This document shows positions 58,153 to 64,000 of a stretch of DNA of 64,000 bases, piece after piece. The notes beneath the pieces were generated by a model. It was not told the origin of the DNA. It saw nothing but the letters and a program-made list of their open reading frames with translations, and did not search any database. Where the stretch lies: NCBI RefSeq assembly GCF_003014485.1, contig NZ_PYGA01000004.1:186001-250000 (forward strand). The letters run 5' to 3'. Position 1 is the stretch's first letter, and each line of letters opens with the position of its first letter. The position numbers were made by a program, and so were the translations under genes. The DNA comes from Murinocardiopsis flavida (GTDB taxonomy: Bacteria; Actinomycetota; Actinomycetes; Streptosporangiales; Streptosporangiaceae).

Positions 58153-61100
58153 ATGCAGCCCTCCTCCCGACCGCAATGGCTGGCCGATGTGATCGCGGCG
58201 GTGCGTACGTGGCACAAGGCCGAAGGCGGCGGAGCGGCCGACAAGAGCAGGGCCGATGTCGACCTGGGGCGGGTACTGACGGAGTCCACCCGCGGGCCTG
58301 GCTGGTTCCTTTGGTCGGCCCGCGACTCCCCGCCCGACGAGACCGCCCTCGAAGAGGCCTACCTGGCACCGGCGTCCGGTAGCAAGGACATCCGCTACCG
58401 GCTCCGCGAGACGATCAACGACGAGGGGCGGCTCCTCATCCGGGTCGCCACCGACGCACCGCGCGAGGGCCTGCACCTGTGGAAGCGCGGGCGGCCCACG
58501 GCCCATCTGGTGCAGACGCTGCTCGACGGCCTGGAGCGCCTCACTGGCGACGGCCCCGCAGCGGCGTTCGGGGCAGGACGCGCCGACCCGCTGAGGAGCG
58601 AACTCGCCGGGCCCGTCGCCGGCCTCAACCCGGGCCAGCGGCTGGCCTATTCCGCCTGCGTCTCACCGGGGCTGCAACTCGTCTGGGGGCCTCCGGGGAC
58701 CGGCAAGACCGAGGTCATCATCCGAGCGCTGCTCAGTGCAATCAAGACCGGGAAGTCGGTGCTGCTGGTCTCGGGTACGAACGTCGCCGTGGACAACGCC
58801 CTCGACCGGGCCATCAGAAGCCTGCGCCCGGCCGCGGGGACGGTCATCCGGGTGGGCACCCCGCATCTCGCGTCCGTCGCCGACAACCCCAACGTGTCCC
58901 TGACCACGCTGAAACGCCGCCGCCAGGAGGCCAAGGAGAAGGAGGTGCTCGACCTCGAACAGCGGGTGGTGCAGGCCCGCGTACCCGTCGAGACGCTCGC
59001 AAAGGCGCAGGAGCGCCTCGCGCGGTTCGACCCCGCAACCGACCGCGCGGCGCGTGCCCGCATCGCGTCCGCTGACCGCGCGGCTCGTATCGCCGCCGAG
59101 GTCGCGGCGGCACAGGAGCGGCTCAACGCCAAGGGCGCGGAGCTGGAAATCGGGCGGCAGGTCGCCGCCGAGGTCGAGGAGGAATGGGCGTCGGTCTCCC
59201 TCGCAGCCGAACGATGGTCGAGGATCGACCGGAGCCACCGAGAACTGGCCGAGCTCGGGCAACGGCGCGATCGATCGGCGCTGGCCGTCAGCGACGGCCG
59301 GTCAGCCGTGCGCGCGGCCGAGGAAGAGCGCGACCGACACACTGCAACCGGGATGTTCTCACGCCTCCGTGACAGGCAACAGCGCAGAACCGCGGAGCAA
59401 GGAGTCGTCGACGCACAGCACCGCCTCGCTGCCGCCGAGGCCGAGCACGCGGCGCTGCTCCCGGTGCTGGCCCGGGAGGAGGGCCGGGTCAACGCGTTGA
59501 TCGCCGAACTGGAGCGGCAGAACCACGGTACCCCCCGGTACTTTGTTCAGAACGTTTCGCGGCGCCTGGCCGAAGCGCGGCGGACCGTTCGCGATGGCAG
59601 CACCGCCTACGACCGGGCCGTCGGCGACCACCGGCGCTTCGAAGCGAACCTTGCCGAGGCGCGTGCCCGCTCCATGCCCACCGACCACGACCGGAAGCTC
59701 GTCGCGTGGGCCGACCGGAACGGACTGCTCCGTCTCCATCAAGGACTCGACGCCCTTTCCAAGGCGGCTGAGCAAGCGCTGTCGGAGGTCAAGCGGCTCA
59801 CCACGGCACGGCAGAAGGCCGAACAGGAGCTCGCCGAGTTGGGCCGCGACGCCGAGCGCTACTTCGTCGGCCGGGCGACCGTGGTGGCCACCACCCTGGC
59901 CATGATGCGGATGAAGCCGGTCATCGGCTCCCGCACCTACGACCTCGTGATCGTCGACGAGTGCGCTGCGGCCGGCATCCCTGAGGTCCTGCTCGCGGCC
60001 GGACGCGCCACCTCCGGGGTCACCCTCCTGGGCGACTTCATGCAGAACATGCCGATCGAGGCGGCCAGTCTGCGCCGGAACAGCGACCCCCACGTGAAGC
60101 GGTGGCTGGCGCCCCGGGACTGCTTCGCCGCGCTGGACGTCACCCGCCCCGAAGAGGCCGAGGCCGCGCCCGGCTGTGTCGTGCTCACCGAGCAGCACCG
60201 CTTCGGCCCGGAACTCACCCGCCTGGTCAACGCCGCCTCATACGGCGGCCTGCTCACCTCCGCAGCGGGAGCCGCGGCGACCGACATCTGCTTCGTCGAC
60301 GTGGACGGCCTCGGGGACTCCCTCGCCGGTGTCCATCCGAGCCCGGACGGCGCCAAGGGCAAGTGGTGGAGCGTAGGCGGCGTCATCTCCCGCGCCATCG
60401 CCGAGCAGCAGCTTGCGACCAAGGAGGCGCGCAGTGTCGGCATCGTCGCCCCGTACAAGGTGCAGGCCGGTCTCACCAAGGCCATCATCGACGACGCCGG
60501 CGGGAACCCGCTGATCGACATCGGCACCTCGCACCGTTTCCAGGGCCGGGAGTTCGACACGGTCGTGTTCGACATGGTCGAGGACGGCAACGGCTGGGTC
60601 GCGGCGGGCGAGTTCGGTTCGAACGGATTCAAGCTCGCCGGGCTCAAGCTGAGCAACGTCGCGATGACCCGGGCGCGCCGCCGCCTGTACCTCATCGGCA
60701 ACGGCGCCGCAGTCGAACGCGCCCGCTCCGGGGTCCTCTCCCACATCCGCGCTGGGATCGGCCGCGGCGACATCCGAGTGGTGCCGGTCCGCGACATCCT
60801 GCACAGCCCTGCGCCCTCGGCTCTCGAAGGCCCCGCCGCGGACCTGTGGGACGCGGTGAGCCAGTACGTCAAGTACACCGGGTTGTACGACGAGGGCGAC
60901 CTGCCCGACGAACTGGTCTCCCGGATCGAGGGGGCCCGCCGCAGCGTGTGGCTGTGGGCGCCCTGGACCGGCGCACGGCTCCACGAGTTCCTGCCCGCGC
61001 TGGAGGCGGCCCAGGCGCGCGGGGTCCATGTCCAGGTGACGACACTGCCCACGTGGGACGAGATGTACCGGGGGCCCAGCCCCAAGGCCCAGCGGATGCG

Positions 61101-61515
61101 CGACTGCCACGAGGATCTGACCACGCGTGTCCGCAAGGTCGTGTACATGGAGAACATGCACCAGAAGATCGCGGTGATCGATGAGGAGGTCGTCTTCATC
61201 GGCAGCATGAACGTGCTGTCCCACCGGCGCGACGGAGGCCGTCGGGAGATCATGACGGTCGTGGAGAGCGCCGCCTATGCCCGGCACATCCTCGACTTCG
61301 AGCGCGTCGACCAGTTGTCGCGACCGCCACGCTGTCCCAAGTGCAATGAGCGCATCCGCACCTTCGCCTTCAAGAAGCCGTCGAAGGCCCCGGCCCTGTA
61401 CTGGTTGTGCCGGTCCGCACCGCCGTCCACTCCGGGGAGGACCCCGAGGGTCTGCTCCGAGCAGGCCTTTCCTCCCCTGTCGCGGGGACGCAACCAGCAG
61501 CGCGGGTCCCGGTAA
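58153..61515 (+). CDS. COG1112-type helicase fused to PLD nuclease (Mokosh type II-like)
   Basis: A 1120-residue protein. SF1 (Upf1/Dna2-like) Walker A GPPGTGKTEV is near 178. A long coiled coil of about 300 residues comes next, then VIVDECAAAGIPE near 602, GTSHRFQGREFDTVVFD near 792, and MTRARRRLYL near 837. A PLD nuclease part starts near 920 (VWLWAPWTGARL) with one H-x-K-x4-D motif, HQKIAVID, near 1003. A CPKC zinc motif ends the chain. Mokosh type II systems put exactly these two activities in one protein. One HKD motif means nuclease activity would need a dimer. Confidence 0.88.
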   Translation: MQPSSRPQWLADVIAAVRTWHKAEGGGAADKSRADVDLGRVLTESTRGPGWFLWSARDSPPDETALEEAYLAPASGSKDIRYRLRETINDEGRLLIRVATDAPREGLHLWKRGRPTAHLVQTLLDGLERLTGDGPAAAFGAGRADPLRSELAGPVAGLNPGQRLAYSACVSPGLQLVWGPPGTGKTEVIIRALLSAIKTGKSVLLVSGTNVAVDNALDRAIRSLRPAAGTVIRVGTPHLASVADNPNVSLTTLKRRRQEAKEKEVLDLEQRVVQARVPVETLAKAQERLARFDPATDRAARARIASADRAARIAAEVAAAQERLNAKGAELEIGRQVAAEVEEEWASVSLAAERWSRIDRSHRELAELGQRRDRSALAVSDGRSAVRAAEEERDRHTATGMFSRLRDRQQRRTAEQGVVDAQHRLAAAEAEHAALLPVLAREEGRVNALIAELERQNHGTPRYFVQNVSRRLAEARRTVRDGSTAYDRAVGDHRRFEANLAEARARSMPTDHDRKLVAWADRNGLLRLHQGLDALSKAAEQALSEVKRLTTARQKAEQELAELGRDAERYFVGRATVVATTLAMMRMKPVIGSRTYDLVIVDECAAAGIPEVLLAAGRATSGVTLLGDFMQNMPIEAASLRRNSDPHVKRWLAPRDCFAALDVTRPEEAEAAPGCVVLTEQHRFGPELTRLVNAASYGGLLTSAAGAAATDICFVDVDGLGDSLAGVHPSPDGAKGKWWSVGGVISRAIAEQQLATKEARSVGIVAPYKVQAGLTKAIIDDAGGNPLIDIGTSHRFQGREFDTVVFDMVEDGNGWVAAGEFGSNGFKLAGLKLSNVAMTRARRRLYLIGNGAAVERARSGVLSHIRAGIGRGDIRVVPVRDILHSPAPSALEGPAADLWDAVSQYVKYTGLYDEGDLPDELVSRIEGARRSVWLWAPWTGARLHEFLPALEAAQARGVHVQVTTLPTWDEMYRGPSPKAQRMRDCHEDLTTRVRKVVYMENMHQKIAVIDEEVVFIGSMNVLSHRRDGGRREIMTVVESAAYARHILDFERVDQLSRPPRCPKCNERIRTFAFKKPSKAPALYWLCRSAPPSTPGRTPRVCSEQAFPPLSRGRNQQRGSR

Positions 61516-61565
61516 CCGGGATGGCAGGGCGGAACAACCCGCGTGCGAGCGTCCGCTACGCCCGG

Positions 61566-61571
61566 TAATGT
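61566..61571 (+). promoter_or_regulatory. -10 box of the EVE-CBS-HEPN gene
   Basis: TAATGT fits TANNNT, with AAGGAG (61611-61616) as the ribosome site before GTG 61627. The gene therefore has its own promoter. Confidence 0.4.
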
Positions 61572-61626
61572 CGGCACCGTCGCCGAACTCCCCCTGCGGC
61601 GCGTGGCGCGAAGGAGACGATCCCCC

Positions 61627-63195
61627 GTGGAATTCCCCAGTTCCCCCGTTCCTGCTGCGTGGCTCGTCCGCGCCGGCCGCGACGGCGAACGCGAGAAGGA
61701 AGCCCTCGAGGTCGGCCTCGCCATCGCCGGATGGCACGAACTCGACGATCTCAGCGTGTTCGCCACCAGGGAGGGGCTGCGGGAGTACGTCCGTGCGACC
61801 TATCCGCATGCCGGCACCGCCCTAGTGGGCAACTGGACCGGCCAGCTGTGGCGGTTCTGCTCCCAGATCGCCGTAGGAGACCACATCGTCATGCCGATGA
61901 AGACCCGGCCGGGCGTGGTCGCCGTCGGCCGGGTCACCGCCGAGTACCGTTACCGTGCCGATTCTCCGGTGGGGTTCCAGCACGTGCGCCCGGTCGAATG
62001 GCTGCGCACCGACATCGCGAAGGCCGCCATCAGGCAGGACCTCCTCGACAGCATGGGGTCACTGCTGACCGTGTGCGGGTTGACCCGCTATGACGCCGCC
62101 CGCAGGGTCGCCGCACTCGCCGAGCGCGGAATTGATCCGGGCGCGAGTGACGACGTCGGCGCGGACATCGCGGTGCAGAACAGCCGGGACCTGCTGAACG
62201 AGGCCGCGAGGCGTGATGCGAACGACCCGGTCCGAATGACGGTCCGCGACTTCTTGGACCGGTGGGGCCTGGTCCGGCGCGGGTCCACCTCCGTCGAACG
62301 CGTCACGGCCGACCTGGCCGAGCAGGGCTTGACCACGCGGCCTCCGTTCCCTGACGTCGGCATCGACAGCACGATCGACATCATCCAAGTGGGCGAAGAG
62401 CCCACTCTGAAGTTCGCGCTGACCGAGGCGCAGACGGCCGAGGACACCAAGGACGCCTCCGAGATGCCGTCGGTGAGCCTGCACGTTGGTGCGCTGCCCG
62501 CCGCCAACCAAGGGGTGGCGAGCGTGCGCCCGGACGACACGCTCAAGCAGGCCACGACCACGATGCTGACCAAGCGGTACTCACAGCTGGCCGTGATCGA
62601 CGGGGACGGCAAGCTACACGGCGCGGTGAGCTGGCAGTCCATCGCCGAAGCGTGGATCAATGATCCTGGGGCACCGCTCACGAAGGCCATCGCACGATCG
62701 AAGCCGGCCGCCTTCGACGAACCGCTGCTGGACCTCATCAAACCGATCTCGGAAAACGACTTCGTGTTCGTGCTCGGCGCGGACAAGGTCAGCATCGTTG
62801 GAATCGTGACCGCAGCAGACCTCACCCAGCGGTTCGGCGATCACGCCGGACCGTTCGTCCTACTGGAGGAGATCGAGCGCCGCTTGCGGCAGGTGGTGGA
62901 CAACAGTGTGCCGCGCGATCAGATCACGAAGCACGCCCGCGACAAGAAGCTCGCGAGCCTGCACGGTGCGTCCGCACTGACGATGGGAAACTACTGCCGC
63001 CTGCTGAGTGATGCGGACAACTGGCAGCGCCTGGCCTGGAGCATCGACCACGCTCTCTTCCTCCATGAACTGGATGAGGTGCGCAATATCCGCAACGAAA
63101 CCATGCATTTCAGCGCGGACCCGATCCAGAAGGATCACATCAGGCGGCTCGACGGCTTCCTCAATCTCATCAGGACCGTCACCCCGGATTTCTGA
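61627..63195 (+). CDS. Mrr_N/EVE-like, CBS pair and HEPN fusion protein
   Basis: A 522-residue protein with an unusual domain order. Residues 1-120 (WLVRAGRDGEREKEALE, then VGNWTGQLWRF) fit the Mrr_N/EVE-like reader that recognises modified DNA or RNA bases. A middle part of about 170 residues has a winged-helix look. Two CBS units follow at about 299-340 and 360-405 (GAVSWQSIAEAW; GIVTAADLTQRF). The C-terminal Swt1-like HEPN part carries R489-N-E-T-M-H494, an intact R-x4-H RNase motif. Likely a nucleotide-gated abortive RNase; that is inference. GTG start, own promoter. Confidence 0.85.
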   Translation: MEFPSSPVPAAWLVRAGRDGEREKEALEVGLAIAGWHELDDLSVFATREGLREYVRATYPHAGTALVGNWTGQLWRFCSQIAVGDHIVMPMKTRPGVVAVGRVTAEYRYRADSPVGFQHVRPVEWLRTDIAKAAIRQDLLDSMGSLLTVCGLTRYDAARRVAALAERGIDPGASDDVGADIAVQNSRDLLNEAARRDANDPVRMTVRDFLDRWGLVRRGSTSVERVTADLAEQGLTTRPPFPDVGIDSTIDIIQVGEEPTLKFALTEAQTAEDTKDASEMPSVSLHVGALPAANQGVASVRPDDTLKQATTTMLTKRYSQLAVIDGDGKLHGAVSWQSIAEAWINDPGAPLTKAIARSKPAAFDEPLLDLIKPISENDFVFVLGADKVSIVGIVTAADLTQRFGDHAGPFVLLEEIERRLRQVVDNSVPRDQITKHARDKKLASLHGASALTMGNYCRLLSDADNWQRLAWSIDHALFLHELDEVRNIRNETMHFSADPIQKDHIRRLDGFLNLIRTVTPDF

Positions 63196-63307
63196 CCGGC
63201 CCGGGGTCGGCGGGCGTCCTTGTGCCGCCCAGCGTGTTCCGGCGCCGTCGTCCACAGGCCCTGACTTGCGCTGGCCGAGCGGTTCTCCCGGGCCGCATGG
63301 TTGCACC

Positions 63308-64000
63308 ATGGCACGGTCCCTTTCACTGCCGAGCGACCTCATGCGGACCGCTGCCGCCCAGCACGGCCTGGTCACGCGGCGGCAGGCGTTCTTCCAGGGC
63401 CTCAACGACACCGGGATCAAGCGGCTCCTGCGCGAGGGCCGCCTGCAACGGTGGCACCCCGGCGTCTACGCCGTGCGCGCACTGACCGGCGAGGGCAGCG
63501 CCGCCGGTGACCTCCGCACCGCGGTCATGGCCGCCCAGCTCGCCATCGGCCCGGCCGCGGTCGCGGTCGGGCCCACCGCCGCGTCCCTGTGGGGCATGCA
63601 GGGGCTTGCTGCCCGAGACGGAGGGCCGGTCCACGTGAGCGTTCCCGGCAGCGCGCGCTTCCTCCTCTCCGGGGTGGCCGTCAACGCCGGCGCCGTCCAC
63701 GCCGACGAAACCGTCCGCCGGGCCGGCATCCGCATCACCACGCCGGGGAGAACACTGCGCGACACGGTCCTGTCCACGCCCCGAGAGGTGGCGGTGTCCC
63801 TGATGGACTCCGCGCGCAACGGCGGGATGCTCAGCGAGGCGGAGTTCGCGTCGCTGCGGTCGGCCAACGCCGGGCGGCGCGGGCAGCGCGCGTCGGCGCC
63901 GTGGTGGGCACTCTCCGACCCCCGCGCGCAGAGCCCGCTGGAGACCCGAATCCGGCTCATCTGCACCGACGCCGACCTGCCGCCCGACGACCTCCAGCAC
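63308..64000 (+). CDS. AbiEi-like protein, cut by window end
   Basis: At least 231 residues, open at position 64000. The N-terminus (MARSLSLPSDLMRTAAAQHG...VTRRQAFFQGLNDTGIKRLL) is the AbiEi_4 winged-helix type of type IV antitoxins. The remainder up to QSPLETRIRLIC resembles the part leading into the Vsr/DUF559-type endonuclease domain that many actinobacterial members carry. The ATG at 63308 has no strong ribosome site. In its usual form it is a DNA-binding regulator; the 3' end and any AbiEii partner lie outside the window. Confidence 0.7.
   Translation, partial: MARSLSLPSDLMRTAAAQHGLVTRRQAFFQGLNDTGIKRLLREGRLQRWHPGVYAVRALTGEGSAAGDLRTAVMAAQLAIGPAAVAVGPTAASLWGMQGLAARDGGPVHVSVPGSARFLLSGVAVNAGAVHADETVRRAGIRITTPGRTLRDTVLSTPREVAVSLMDSARNGGMLSEAEFASLRSANAGRRGQRASAPWWALSDPRAQSPLETRIRLICTDADLPPDDLQH

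Noticed and set aside
48161-61515. DISARM system (helicase, DUF1998, PLD)
   Set aside because: The domains exist, but DUF1998 is fused to the helicase, the PLD is fused to a different helicase, and no methyltransferase or SNF2 gene is in the island.
1-64000. CRISPR arrays, tRNA, rRNA or insertion sequences
   Set aside because: No regularly spaced repeats, cloverleaf-like genes or transposase motifs were found.

Overview
The window is very GC-rich DNA from an actinomycete. The paired XRE/DUF5753 regulator and DUF397 protein, the DUF6297 ABC permease, the Ser/Thr kinase, TANNNT -10 boxes and several leaderless-type starts suggest a Nocardiopsis-like member of the Streptosporangiales. That placement is inference, since no rRNA or marker gene is present. 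I see no tRNA, rRNA, CRISPR array or intact insertion sequence. Most long reading frames opposite the listed genes are GC-rich shadows and were left out.

Positions 1-35 kb are mixed chromosomal genes: a soluble Ser/Thr kinase, MFS exporter, WYL regulator with a divergent FAD oxidase, the XRE-DUF397 pair, a GlcD-type oxidase, an endonuclease-family protein with arginine deiminase, a GNAT-fold acyltransferase, a DoxX-like protein beside a decapitated AraC regulator, and an acyl-CoA synthetase. A MoxR-DUF58-VWA (Bat-like) operon lies divergent to a membrane protein that carries a dead kinase N-lobe. HAD and Nudix hydrolases, an amino-acid permease, an SDR, two methyltransferases, a pair of CNNM/CorC-type transport proteins with an unusual leader, an AraC-controlled NmrA/SnoaL-like pair, an EamA transporter and an ABC exporter follow.

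Positions 35-46 kb hold a SNF2 helicase-SWIM zinc-finger operon, a TetR regulator, a methyltransferase and an HhH DNA-repair-like protein. They also hold an AsnC-AbgT-M20 peptidase module that reads as import and hydrolysis of p-aminobenzoyl-glutamate or a similar acyl-glutamate.

From 45.8 kb to the right edge the window is a probable anti-phage/conflict island. On the minus strand, a 2228-residue DEAD/DEAH helicase with DUF1998 and a nuclease-like segment (DruE/MrfA-like) overlaps a UvrD-family helicase that carries a RelE-fold N-terminus. Divergently on the plus strand run a DUF262 NTPase overlapping a HipA-like kinase, a single-chain COG1112 helicase plus PLD nuclease (the domain layout of Mokosh type II), and an Mrr_N/EVE-like-CBS-HEPN fusion with an intact RX4H motif. 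An AbiEi-like gene is cut by the window end. The helicase pair, the DUF262-HipA pair and the EVE-CBS-HEPN protein do not match a defence system I can name with confidence, and they are the best candidates for something undescribed.
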